NCBI RefSeq assembly: GCF_051380735.1
Contig: NZ_JBNYXQ010000004.1
Location: 186,001 to 250,000, forward strand
DNA length: 64,000 nucleotides
Direction of reading: 5' to 3'
Source: Janthinobacterium sp051380735
GTDB lineage: Bacteria; Pseudomonadota; Gammaproteobacteria; Burkholderiales; Burkholderiaceae_D
Part shown: piece after piece, positions 51,539 to 60,020 of the stretch
How positions within the stretch are numbered: position 1 is the stretch's first letter
Layout: every line of letters starts with the position of its first letter
Notes under the pieces: generated by a model
What the model was told of the DNA's origin: nothing
The model's database searches: none
What the model saw: only the letters and a program-made list of their open reading frames with translations
Position numbers and translations under genes: made by a program

Positions 51539-53143
51539 ATGCGTAAATCGCTAATAGTTTTGATGTCGTGCCTGATCCTGGCGGCATGTGACAAGACGCC
51601 GCCGGCGTCGACGGACAAGCCGCTCGACGTGCTGCTGATCGGCGCCGGCACCATGAGCGCCACCCTGGGCAGCATGCTCAAGGAACTTGATCCTTCGCTG
51701 ACGATGGAAATGGTTGAGCGCATGGATTCCGTGTCGGCCGAAAGCTCGGACGCGATGAACAATGCGGGCACGGGCCACTCGGCCTTTGCCGAACTGAACT
51801 ACACCCCGGAAGCGGCCGATGGCAGCATCGAAACCAAGAAAGCCGTTGCCATTAACGAACAGTTCGAAGTGTCGAAGCAGTTCTGGGCCTATCAGGTGGC
51901 CAACAGGCACCTGGGTGCGCCGCAGACCTTCATCAACAATGTGCCGCACATGAGCTTTGTCTGGGGCGACGACAATATCGCTTTCCTGAAGAAGCGCTAT
52001 GCCGCGCTGCAACAGGAAAACCTGTTCAAGGGCATGCTGTTTTCGGAAGATTTCAAGCAGATCGAACAGTGGGCGCCACTGGTCATGCAAGGCCGTGACA
52101 AGAACCAGAAAGTGGCGGCAACCCGCATGGACATCGGTACCGACGTCAATTTCGGCAACCTGACGCGCGGCCTGGTCAAATACCTGACCGACAGCCATGG
52201 CATGACCTTGCAGCTGCGTCACGAAGTTGAAGACATCAAGCGCGGCGCCGATGGCGTGTGGAACGTGACCGTCAAGAACCTGGCCGATGGCACCAAAAAG
52301 AATGTGCGCGCCAAGTTCGTGTTTATCGGTGCTGGCGGCGGTTCGCTGCCATTGCTGGAAAAATCGGGCATTCCTGAAGCCAAGGGCTTCGGCGGCGTTC
52401 CGGTCGGCGGCCAATGGCTGGTGACCACCAATCCGGCTCTGGTCGAAGCCCATGCGGCCAAGGTCTACGGCAAAGCCTCGGTCGGTTCGCCGCCGATGTC
52501 GGTGCCGCACCTGGACACCCGTATTATCGATGGCAAGAAAGCGCTGCTGTTTGGCCCGTTCGCTACCTTCTCGACCAAGTTCCTGAAAAACGGCTCGTGG
52601 ATCGACCTGCCAGCCTCGATCGGCACCGGCAATATCAAGCCGATGCTGCAAGCCGGCTACGACAATATCCCGCTGACCAAATACCTGGTGCAGCAGGTGA
52701 TGAACTCGCCGGAAGACCGCTTGGCCACGCTGCGCGAATACCTGCCGAACGCCAAGATGGAAGACTGGACCTTGCAGAACGCCGGCCAGCGCGTGCAGAT
52801 CGTCAAGGATGATCCGGTCAAGGGTGGCTTGCTGCAGTTCGGCACCGAAGTCGTCGGTGCCGCCGATGGCAGCATCGTGGCCCTGCTGGGCGCCTCGCCA
52901 GGTGCATCGACTGCGCCGCCAATCATGATCAAGGTGCTGCAAACGGCCTTCAAGGATCGCCTGGCCACGCCGCAATGGCAAGCCAAGATGCTGGAAATGG
53001 TGCCGTCGTATGGCCAGAAACTGAACAGTGACCCGGCGCTGGCGAACAAGATCCGCCACTACAGCAGCGATATCCTGGGCCTGAAAGCATTTACGCTGGA
53101 AGTGCCTGCAGCGGCGCCAGCGGTAGCGGCAGCGGCAAACTAG
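51539..53143 (+). CDS. mqo: malate:quinone oxidoreductase with lipoprotein signal
   Basis: 534 residues from an ATG with GGAG 6 bases upstream. FAD-dependent enzyme that oxidises malate to oxaloacetate and reduces quinone. VLLIGAGTMSATLGSML is the dinucleotide fold; MVERMDSVSAESSDAMNNAGTGHSAFAELNYTPE and the C-terminal VALLGASPGASTAPPIM are typical MQO motifs. Unusually, the N terminus MRKSLIVLMSCLILAACDK is a lipoprotein signal with lipobox LAAC (Cys17) and Asp at +2, which in enterobacteria keeps lipoproteins in the inner membrane. That would place the enzyme on the periplasmic face. The C-terminal tail is Ala/Pro rich. Confidence 0.92.
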   Translation: MRKSLIVLMSCLILAACDKTPPASTDKPLDVLLIGAGTMSATLGSMLKELDPSLTMEMVERMDSVSAESSDAMNNAGTGHSAFAELNYTPEAADGSIETKKAVAINEQFEVSKQFWAYQVANRHLGAPQTFINNVPHMSFVWGDDNIAFLKKRYAALQQENLFKGMLFSEDFKQIEQWAPLVMQGRDKNQKVAATRMDIGTDVNFGNLTRGLVKYLTDSHGMTLQLRHEVEDIKRGADGVWNVTVKNLADGTKKNVRAKFVFIGAGGGSLPLLEKSGIPEAKGFGGVPVGGQWLVTTNPALVEAHAAKVYGKASVGSPPMSVPHLDTRIIDGKKALLFGPFATFSTKFLKNGSWIDLPASIGTGNIKPMLQAGYDNIPLTKYLVQQVMNSPEDRLATLREYLPNAKMEDWTLQNAGQRVQIVKDDPVKGGLLQFGTEVVGAADGSIVALLGASPGASTAPPIMIKVLQTAFKDRLATPQWQAKMLEMVPSYGQKLNSDPALANKIRHYSSDILGLKAFTLEVPAAAPAVAAAAN

Positions 53144-53172
53144 GCGCCAGGCTCTGCACAGCCGGCAATAAA

Positions 53173-53203
53173 AAAAGGGCAGCCTGCGAGGGCTGCCCTT
53201 TTT
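53173..53203 (+). terminator. rho-independent terminator of mqo
   Basis: AAAAGGGCAGCC (53173-53184) pairs with GGCTGCCCTTTT (53191-53202) around TGCGAG, with T to 53203. The A run on the other side also lets it serve the minus strand (rppH). Confidence 0.92.
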
Positions 53204-53228
53204 GCATGGGACGCTGGATGGATGCCGC

Positions 53229-53861
53229 TTACGGCTTGCCGGGCAGAATCAATTCCGGCGTGCAGTTGTCACGGCTGCCTTCCTCGCCGCCCTTGGTTGC
53301 TGCCCCAGCCTCTTGCGCACGGGGCGCATGGGGCTGGCGCAAATAGCGCGCGCCATGGCGATGCGGCTGCTGCGTGTTGCCGTTCACGGGCCAGGTCAGG
53401 AAGCGGGACAGCTCCTGCAAGGCGCGCTGGTAGACATCACGCTTGAATTCAATCACGACATCGAGCGGGACCCAGTACTCATGCCAGCGCCAGGCGTCGA
53501 ACTCGGGATGGTCGGTCAGGCGCAGATTGACGTCGTTATCGCGCGCGCACATTCTCAGCAGAAACCAAATCTGCTTCTGGCCACGGTAATGACCACGAAT
53601 CTCGCGCTTGATGAAGTGGTCCGGCACTTCATAGCGCAGCCAGTCGCGGGTGCGGCCGACAATTTTGACGTGTTCCTGTCTGAGTCCGATTTCCTCTTCA
53701 AGTTCGCGAAACATGGCTTGTTCCGGTGTTTCGCCATATTTGATACCGCCTTGCGGAAACTGCCATGAGTGCTCGCGCACCCGCTTGCCCCACCACACCT
53801 CGTTCTGGGCGTTTAGCAGGATGATGCCGACGTTGGGCCGAAACCCTTCACGGTCGAGCAT
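53229..53861 (-). CDS. rppH: RNA pyrophosphohydrolase (Nudix)
   Basis: 210 residues from the ATG at 53861 with a GAGGTG site. Opens MLDREGFRPNVGIILLN as in RppH/NudH, with a full Nudix box GGIKYGETPEQAMFRELEEE. It removes pyrophosphate from mRNA 5' ends and starts their decay. The C-terminal about 50 residues (Gln/His/Arg rich) are longer than in E. coli (176 residues). Divergent from proS, the usual arrangement in betaproteobacteria. Confidence 0.94.
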   Translation of the reverse strand: MLDREGFRPNVGIILLNAQNEVWWGKRVREHSWQFPQGGIKYGETPEQAMFRELEEEIGLRQEHVKIVGRTRDWLRYEVPDHFIKREIRGHYRGQKQIWFLLRMCARDNDVNLRLTDHPEFDAWRWHEYWVPLDVVIEFKRDVYQRALQELSRFLTWPVNGNTQQPHRHGARYLRQPHAPRAQEAGAATKGGEEGSRDNCTPELILPGKP

Positions 53862-54065
53862 AAAACACCTCAAACTTTCTGCGACAGCGCGTCTTTTTTT
53901 ACATAAATGCCTGCAACTCCGCGTGCCAGTGGTCTTTTCGGGGTGCGAAAAGCGCTGGAATCGCACCAATTGAGCGCATTTGTATAAAGTATGGACGCAT
54001 CAGCCAGCTAATCCTTTAAAATTAGGTTGATTATAACCCTCTCTTTTTAAAAAGAATTCACCGTT

Positions 54066-55802
54066 ATGCGCGCCTCCCGTTTTTTTATCTCGACACTCAA
54101 AGATGCCCCTTCTGACGCGGAAATCGTCAGCCACCAATTGATGATGCGTGCAGGCATGATCAAACGCCTCGGTTCCGGCATCTACACCTACATGCCGATG
54201 GGCCTGCGCGTGATCCGCAAAGTGGAAGCCATCGTGCGCGAGGAGATGAACCAGGCCGCCGCCATCGAGCTGCTGATGCCGCTGGTGCAGCCGGCCGAAC
54301 TGTGGCAGGAGACGGGCCGCTGGGACAAGATGGGCGCTGAACTGATGCGCGTGAAAGACCGCCATGGCCGCGAATACGCGATCCAGCCAACCTCGGAAGA
54401 AGTCATCACCGACGTGGTGCGCACCGAAATCAAGTCCTACCGCCAGCTGCCGCTCAATTTTTATCATATCCAGACCAAGTTCCGCGATGAGCGCCGCCCG
54501 CGCTTCGGCCTGATGCGCGGCCGCGAATTCACCATGAAGGACGCCTACTCGTTTGACCGCGACCTGGCCGGCATGCAGGCGTCGTACAAGGTCATGTTCG
54601 ATGCCTACACCCGCATCTTCACGCGCTTTGGCCTGAAGTTCCGCGCGGTGGCGGCCGACAACGGCGCCATCGGCGGCTCCGGCTCGCATGAATTCCACGT
54701 CATCGCCCACACCGGCGAAGACGCGCTGGTGTACTGCCCGACCTCCGACTACGCGGCCAATATGGAAGCGGCCGAAGCGCTGCCATTGACCGGCGAGCGT
54801 GCCGCTGCAGCCCAGGAACTGACGAAAACGGCCACCCCTGACACCGTAAAATGCGAAGCCGTGGCTGCCTTGCTTGGTATCAACCTGGCCCGCACCGTCA
54901 AAACCATCGCCCTGACGGTGGAAACCGAAAAAGACGGCAAGCTCACGAAACAGCATTTCATGCTGCTGCTGCGCGGCGACCATGAACTGAACGAAATCAA
55001 GGTCGGCAAGGTCGCCGGCCTGGCCAATCACCGTTTCACGACCGAAGAAGAACTGCTGGAAGTCTACGGTTCGATTCCTGGCTACCTGGGCCCGATCGGC
55101 ACCAGGCTGCCGGTCACCGTGGTGGCTGACCGCACCGTCGCCCACATGAGCGACTTTGTCTGCGGCGCGAATGAAGCCGGTTTCCACTACACGGGCGCCA
55201 ACTGGGGCCGTGATTTGCCGGAACCTGCCCTCGTGGCCGACCTGCGCAATGTGGTTGCCGGCGACGCTTCGCCGGACGGCAAGGGCGTGCTGGCGATCGA
55301 GCGCGGCATCGAAGTCGGTCACGTGTTCCAGCTGGGCACGGCCTACTCGGAAAGCATGAAAGCCACCTTCCTCGACGAAAACGGCAAGCCTGCACCGCTG
55401 CAGATGGGTTGCTACGGCATCGGCATCACGCGCATCCTGGGCGCTGCCATCGAACAGAACTTCGACGACAAGGGCATTATCTGGCCAGCCTCAATCGCGC
55501 CATTTGAAGTGGTGCTGTGCCCGATGGGCATGGACCGCAGTGAACTGGTCAAGGAACAGACGGAACAGCTGTACGCGGCCCTGCAAGGCGCTGGCGTCGA
55601 TGTCATCCTCGATGACCGTGGCCAGCGCCCTGGCGCCATGTTTGCCGACTGGGAGCTGATCGGCGTGCCGCACCGCATCGTGATCGGCGAGCGTGGCCTG
55701 AAGGAAGGCAAGCTGGAATACCAGGGCCGCCGCGATACGGAAGCCACGGGCGTGGCGCCAGGCGACATGGTTGCCTTTATCCAGGCCAAAATGGCGCAGT
55801 GA
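54066..55802 (+). CDS. proS: prolyl-tRNA synthetase
   Basis: 578 residues, class-II synthetase of bacterial type. Motif 2 region FRDERRPRFGLMRGREFTMK, motif 3 near GCYGIGITRILGAAIEQ, a YbaK-like editing insertion (about 225-400) and a C-terminal anticodon-binding domain (about 475-578). It charges tRNA-Pro in the cytoplasm. The stop overlaps a GTG start of the lytic transglycosylase gene. Confidence 0.97.
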   Translation: MRASRFFISTLKDAPSDAEIVSHQLMMRAGMIKRLGSGIYTYMPMGLRVIRKVEAIVREEMNQAAAIELLMPLVQPAELWQETGRWDKMGAELMRVKDRHGREYAIQPTSEEVITDVVRTEIKSYRQLPLNFYHIQTKFRDERRPRFGLMRGREFTMKDAYSFDRDLAGMQASYKVMFDAYTRIFTRFGLKFRAVAADNGAIGGSGSHEFHVIAHTGEDALVYCPTSDYAANMEAAEALPLTGERAAAAQELTKTATPDTVKCEAVAALLGINLARTVKTIALTVETEKDGKLTKQHFMLLLRGDHELNEIKVGKVAGLANHRFTTEEELLEVYGSIPGYLGPIGTRLPVTVVADRTVAHMSDFVCGANEAGFHYTGANWGRDLPEPALVADLRNVVAGDASPDGKGVLAIERGIEVGHVFQLGTAYSESMKATFLDENGKPAPLQMGCYGIGITRILGAAIEQNFDDKGIIWPASIAPFEVVLCPMGMDRSELVKEQTEQLYAALQGAGVDVILDDRGQRPGAMFADWELIGVPHRIVIGERGLKEGKLEYQGRRDTEATGVAPGDMVAFIQAKMAQ

Positions 55803-56416
55803 GTCGCATGCCTGTACTGAAAACGGCCGGCGCGCTCGCGCTGGCCGCCTGCCTGGCCTGCGCCCCGCTTGCGCAGGCCGGCAACCAGAAGGAAGAGGCG
55901 CTGGCCGATTCGGTCCGCCTGGCGCTGTCGCATGCGATCCGCGACGAGCGTCCACCACAACCCACCTTTGCCAATCCACTTGACCAGCAACGCTACCAGC
56001 AATGGCTGGCGCAGATGTCGCAGCGGCTGCAGCGCAAACTGCCGGACGCCCAGCTGCGCACGGAATTTCTGGAAACCGTCTGGTACGAAGCGCGCCGCGC
56101 GGGCCTGGAGCCGGCGCTGGTGCTGGGCCTGATACAGGTCGAGTCGAACTACCGCAAATATGCCGTCTCGCTGGCCGGTGCGCGTGGCTACATGCAGGTG
56201 ATGCCATTCTGGACCGGTGTTATCGGCGACCATGACCGCAGCAAGCTGTTTCACATGCAGACCAACTTGCGCTATGGCTGCGCGATTTTGCGCATGTATC
56301 TGGATATGGAAAAGGGGGATTTGTATCTGGCGCTGGGGCGGTATAACGGTAGCCGGGGACGGGCCGAGTATCCGAATGCGGTGCGGGCGGCGTGGAGAAA
56401 CTGGGAGTTCAAATAA
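55799..56416 (+). CDS. lytic transglycosylase (SLT domain), exported
   Basis: 205 residues from GTG at 55799 (overlapping the proS stop; ATG at 55808 possible). A signal peptide (ALALAACLACAPLAQA) precedes an SLT domain with catalytic Glu in GLIQVESNYRKYAVS and GARGYMQVMPFW. It cuts murein glycan strands in the periplasm. Two Cys lie in the signal region (AACLAC), so a lipoprotein form cannot be excluded. Confidence 0.9.
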   Translation: MSRMPVLKTAGALALAACLACAPLAQAGNQKEEALADSVRLALSHAIRDERPPQPTFANPLDQQRYQQWLAQMSQRLQRKLPDAQLRTEFLETVWYEARRAGLEPALVLGLIQVESNYRKYAVSLAGARGYMQVMPFWTGVIGDHDRSKLFHMQTNLRYGCAILRMYLDMEKGDLYLALGRYNGSRGRAEYPNAVRAAWRNWEFK

Positions 56417-56421
56417 AGGCC

Positions 56422-56486
56422 GGGGTCAGACCCCCTCGACCGGCAGCGCAAGCCTCTGATTTAGCGGCACTGAGGGTCTGACCCCC
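56422..56486. repeat. dispersed inverted repeat GGGGTCAGACCC, copy 2
   Basis: GGGGTCAGACCCC (56422-56434) and GGGTCTGACCCCC (56474-56486) flank about 39 bases. Same arms as the hairpin at 20615-20641, but with a long spacer. Lies between the convergent transglycosylase and SWIB genes. Confidence 0.75.
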
Positions 56487-56522
56487 AAAAAAATACCCCG
56501 CTCGCAGTAAAGCGGCGGGGTA
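56487..56522 (-). terminator. rho-independent terminator of the SWIB gene
   Basis: On the minus strand TACCCCGC (56522-56515) pairs with GCGGGGTA (56501-56494), then seven T (56493-56487). It begins 32 bases after the SWIB stop. Confidence 0.85.
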
Positions 56523-56554
56523 CTCGCTCGGCCAATGCGCCGGCGGGTAGCTGA

Positions 56555-56980
56555 TTATTTCAAATGATCGGAGATGAGCTTCGTCATTTCAAACATGGAG
56601 ACTTGGGCCTTGCCGCCAAAAACGGCTTTCAGTTTGTCGTCTGCATTGATCATGCGGCGGTTGGCCGGATCTTGCAGGTCGAGTTTTTTGATGTAATCCC
56701 AGACCTTCTTGGTCACTTCAGTGCGCGGCAGTGGTGCTGCGCCAACGACGGCTGCCAGTTCGGTGGACGGCGTCATTGCTTTCATGAAGGCTGCGTTTGG
56801 CTTGCGTGGTGTTGCCGGTGCTGCCGCTTTCTTCGCCGCTGCCGGTTTCGCAGCCGGTTTGGCTGCGGGTTTTGCCGCTGGTGCGGCTTTGGCTGCGGGT
56901 GCTGCTTTCTTGGCGGCTGCAGGTTTGGCTGCTGCCGCTTTGGCTGGCGCTGCTACTGGGGTTTTTTTGGCTGTTGCCAT
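56555..56980 (-). CDS. SWIB/MDM2-domain protein with histone H1-like tail
   Basis: 141 residues with a strong AAGGAGG site. The N-terminal 60 residues are a Lys/Ala/Pro repeat (KPAAKPAAKPAAAKKAAAP), like the tail of histone H1 or PhaF/AlgP. The C-terminal 80 residues are a SWIB domain (LAAVVGAAPLPRTEVTKKVW, DYIKKLDLQDPANRRMINAD). SWIB domains occur in eukaryotic chromatin remodellers and in chlamydial topoisomerase. Here a DNA-binding, nucleoid-linked role is likely but not shown. Confidence 0.88.
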   Translation of the reverse strand: MATAKKTPVAAPAKAAAAKPAAAKKAAPAAKAAPAAKPAAKPAAKPAAAKKAAAPATPRKPNAAFMKAMTPSTELAAVVGAAPLPRTEVTKKVWDYIKKLDLQDPANRRMINADDKLKAVFGGKAQVSMFEMTKLISDHLK

Positions 56981-57272
56981 CTTCGAGCCTCCTTAACAAA
57001 CACATGGGAAATTGCGCAATTAATCGCACGGCTAATATTGGTGGGGATTTACACAGTATGCAAGCGATTTTCACGTTTTCACGAGGAAAAAGCAGTGAAA
57101 TCCTCCCTCTGTCGCCCGGGCGCAGCCTGGAAGGACATGGAAGAGTGTTTTTGCCTGAAAACGGCATGCTTGCTGGCTATGCGGCGAGAGGGAGTGCCGG
57201 GCTGAGGAAAATGCCGCCCGGCATTATTTAACATATCGTTTTACTGCTTTTTGACCTGTCTTCAGGCGTCTC
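56981..57272. other. intergenic region between SWIB gene and ffh element
   Basis: About 290 bases upstream of the SWIB gene and downstream of ffh. It holds the SWIB ribosome site and presumably its promoter; no other clear signal seen. Confidence 0.4.
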
Positions 57273-57391
57273 TAAGGCGTTCAAAATCGTCGCGAGCGGA
57301 TGTGATTTGTGGCCGAGAAGCGCAGCCGTACGAAAGTACGGTGAGCATCGTCGGCCGCAAAGCGCACCGCGCAGCAGATTTTGAAGCCTTA
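57273..57391. repeat. structured inverted-repeat element at the 3' end of ffh
   Basis: Outer arms TAAGGCGTTCAAAATC (57273-57288) and GATTTTGAAGCCTTA (57377-57391) pair with one bulge; the right arm includes the ffh stop codon. Inside, GGCCGA (57311-57316) pairs with TCGGCC (57351-57356) and CCGTAC-GAAA-GTACGG (57326-57341) forms a tetraloop hairpin. CTTCAGGC occurs just outside on both sides (57260-57267, 57392-57399). It looks like a small mobile or REP-type element, or a structured 3' UTR. Confidence 0.6.
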
Positions 57392-58756
57392 CTTCAGGCC
57401 GGGCATCATGCCCTTCATGGAGCGCATCATCTTCATCATGCCGCCGCCCGACAATTTCTTCATCATTGTCTGCATCTGTTCAAACTGGTTCAGCATGCGG
57501 TTCACTTCCTGTACCTGCACGCCGGCGCCGGCGGCGATGCGGCGCTTACGGGTGGCCTTGATCAGTTCAGGCTTGGCGCGTTCCTGTGGCGTCATCGAGT
57601 CGATAATGCCGCACATGCGCCGTACCTGCTTGTCTGCCTGGTCCATGTTCTTGCCGCCGGCGGCCTGCTGGAATTGCGCCGGCAATTTGTCCATCAGGTT
57701 GGCCATGCCGCCCATTTTCTTCATTTGACCCAGTTGCGCTTTGAAGTCGTTCATGTCGAACTTGCCGCCGACCTTCATCTTCTGCGCCAGGTCCGCCGCC
57801 GCCTTGCTGTCGACGCCCTTGCGCGCTTCTTCGACCAGCGCCAGGATGTCGCCCATGCCCAGAATACGGTTGGCCATGCGGGTCGGGTCGAACGCTTCCA
57901 GGCCGTCGAGTTTTTCCGAGACACCGGCAAACTTGATCGGTTTGCCAGTAATGTGGCGCACCGACAGGGCGGCACCGCCGCGCGCATCGCCATCGAGCTT
58001 GGTCAGCACGATACCGGTCAGCGGCAGCGCATCGTTGAAGGCCTTGGCCGTGTTGATGGCATCCTGGCCCAGCATGGCGTCGACCACGAACAGGGTTTCG
58101 ATCGGTTTCACGGCCGCGTGAACGGCAGCGATTTCGCGCATCATCTCTTCGTCGATACCGAGACGGCCGGCCGTATCGATGATCAGCACATCGTGATAAT
58201 GCTTCTTGGCCCAGTCCAGCGCGGCCAGCGCGATATCGACCGGTTTGTCATTGGCGGTGGAGGGGAAGAAGTCGGCGCCGACCTGGCTGGTCACCGATTG
58301 CAGCTGGGCGATCGCGGCAGGACGATACACGTCGGCCGAGACGGTCAGCACTTTCTTCTTTTTTTCTTCCTTCAGGTATTTCGCCAGCTTGCCGACGGTG
58401 GTGGTTTTACCCACACCTTGCAGACCGGCCATCAAAATAATGGCGGGCGGCTGCTGCGCAAAGCTGATCTGCGACGCTTCGGGGCCAAGGTCGGCGCCCA
58501 TGATGGCGGCCAGCTCGCGCTGCACCACGCCAACCAGCGCCTGGCCCGGCGACAGCGAAGAAAGCACTTCCTCGCCCATGGATTTTTCCTTGACGCGGGC
58601 GATGAATTCGCGCACGGCGGGCAGGGCGACGTCGGCCTCGAGCAGCGCCAGGCGCACTTCGCGCAGCATTTCGGCAGTGTTGGTTTCGGTCAGGCGCGCC
58701 TCGCCGCGCATGGTCTTGACGACTTTGGCAAGCCGTTGGGTAAGATTATCTAGCAT
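57389..58756 (-). CDS. ffh: signal recognition particle protein
   Basis: 455 residues. SRP54 N domain, GTPase G domain with P loop GLQGVGKTTTVGKLA, DTAGRLGIDEEMM and TKLDGDARGGAA, then a Met-rich M domain (about 300-455) ending MMRSMKGMMPGLK. It binds 4.5S RNA and signal sequences of nascent membrane proteins. The stop codon lies within the right arm of the inverted-repeat element. Confidence 0.97.
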   Translation of the reverse strand: MLDNLTQRLAKVVKTMRGEARLTETNTAEMLREVRLALLEADVALPAVREFIARVKEKSMGEEVLSSLSPGQALVGVVQRELAAIMGADLGPEASQISFAQQPPAIILMAGLQGVGKTTTVGKLAKYLKEEKKKKVLTVSADVYRPAAIAQLQSVTSQVGADFFPSTANDKPVDIALAALDWAKKHYHDVLIIDTAGRLGIDEEMMREIAAVHAAVKPIETLFVVDAMLGQDAINTAKAFNDALPLTGIVLTKLDGDARGGAALSVRHITGKPIKFAGVSEKLDGLEAFDPTRMANRILGMGDILALVEEARKGVDSKAAADLAQKMKVGGKFDMNDFKAQLGQMKKMGGMANLMDKLPAQFQQAAGGKNMDQADKQVRRMCGIIDSMTPQERAKPELIKATRKRRIAAGAGVQVQEVNRMLNQFEQMQTMMKKLSGGGMMKMMRSMKGMMPGLK

Positions 58757-59000
58757 GATGAACCTGCAGTGGAAAGCTTGGAGTGGGCGGCGCGAAGCCG
58801 GACGATGGCCGCCATTTTACTCTATCGCGTGGCTGTCACGGATCGTGGTCTGCTGACCTTGCTGCAGTAATTGATATTTCAAAGACATAAATAATTTGTT
58901 GCTCCAGCTTCAACACACGGTACTATCTCTGCATAATAAAAAAGCAGTGTTTCCTTGCCTGCAAGCCAGGCATCCCATCACCGTGAGACAGGAGAAGCAG

Positions 59001-59990
59001 ATGCGCCAGTACAGTATCTTGAAAACCACCATCGCCGCCGCCGTCATGCTGACGTTCAGCATGGCTGCTGTACAGGCCCAGGCCCAGGAAGTGGTCCGCC
59101 TGGGCAACTTGAAGTTCGCCCATTACGGCGCCGTGTCGTATATCAAGGAAATCGCGCCCAAGTGCGGCATCAAGGTCGAAGAGCATATTTTCGCCAAGGG
59201 CCTGGATGTGATGCAGGCGATTATCGCCGGCGAACTGGACGTGGGCGCGACGGCCTCCGAGGCGGCCATTTCCGGGCGTGCCGGCGGTGCGCCCATCTAT
59301 GTGGTGGCCGGCTTTGCCAAGGGTGGCGCGCGGCTGGTGGGTGGGGTGGGGCAGAAGATTGCCGGTGTCAAGGACCTGAAAGGCAAGCGCGTGGGCGTAA
59401 CGCGCGGCGGCATCCAGGAAGTGCTGCTGCTGGCCGAGCTGTCGCAGGCGGGACTGACGTATTCGGAAACCAAGGGCAAGGACGTGCAGCTGGTGTTCCT
59501 CGCCTATGCGGACCTGAACCAGGCGCTGATGGGCAAGAATATCGACGCCATGATGCAGTCGGAGCCGCAATCGTCGCAGGCCATCAACAAGGGTTTTGGC
59601 ACCGAAGTGATCAAACCCTATGACACGCCGATTGGCGAGCCGGTGCGCACCATGGTGATGACGGAAAAGTTCTACAAGGAACGCCGTCCGGTGGCCGAGA
59701 AATTCATGCGCTGCTTTGTCGAGGCCACCAAGACCTTTATCGACAACAAGCCGACGGCCGAAAAATACGTGCGCGAAGTGGTGTTCCGTGGCCAGATCAC
59801 CAAGGATGACTTCGACGATGCGATCAGCAATTCGCCGTATTCCTACGACATCACGCCCGAGCATATCCAGACCACTACCGACGTGATGGTGAAAACCGGC
59901 GTGGGTCGCATGAGCAAACCGCCGGTGGCCAAAGACTGGGTCAAGACGGACTTGCTCGACCAGGCCAAGAAAAGCCTGAACGTTAAGTAA
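59001..59990 (+). CDS. ABC-transporter substrate-binding protein (NitT/TauT type), orphan
   Basis: 329 residues from an ATG with AGGAGAAG upstream. Signal peptide (TTIAAAVMLTFSMAAVQAQA) and a periplasmic binding fold with VRLGNLKFAHYGAV, DVGATASEAAISGRAGG and LKGKRVGVTRGGIQEVL, as in SsuA/TauA/THI5-like binding proteins for sulfonates, nitrate or thiamine precursors. No permease or ATPase gene is adjacent, so it must use a remote transporter or act as a sensor. A single-gene unit between ffh and the hydrolase. Confidence 0.85.
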   Translation: MRQYSILKTTIAAAVMLTFSMAAVQAQAQEVVRLGNLKFAHYGAVSYIKEIAPKCGIKVEEHIFAKGLDVMQAIIAGELDVGATASEAAISGRAGGAPIYVVAGFAKGGARLVGGVGQKIAGVKDLKGKRVGVTRGGIQEVLLLAELSQAGLTYSETKGKDVQLVFLAYADLNQALMGKNIDAMMQSEPQSSQAINKGFGTEVIKPYDTPIGEPVRTMVMTEKFYKERRPVAEKFMRCFVEATKTFIDNKPTAEKYVREVVFRGQITKDDFDDAISNSPYSYDITPEHIQTTTDVMVKTGVGRMSKPPVAKDWVKTDLLDQAKKSLNVK

Positions 59991-60020
59991 GGGCATTCAG
60001 GCCGACCGTCTGCGCGCAGT

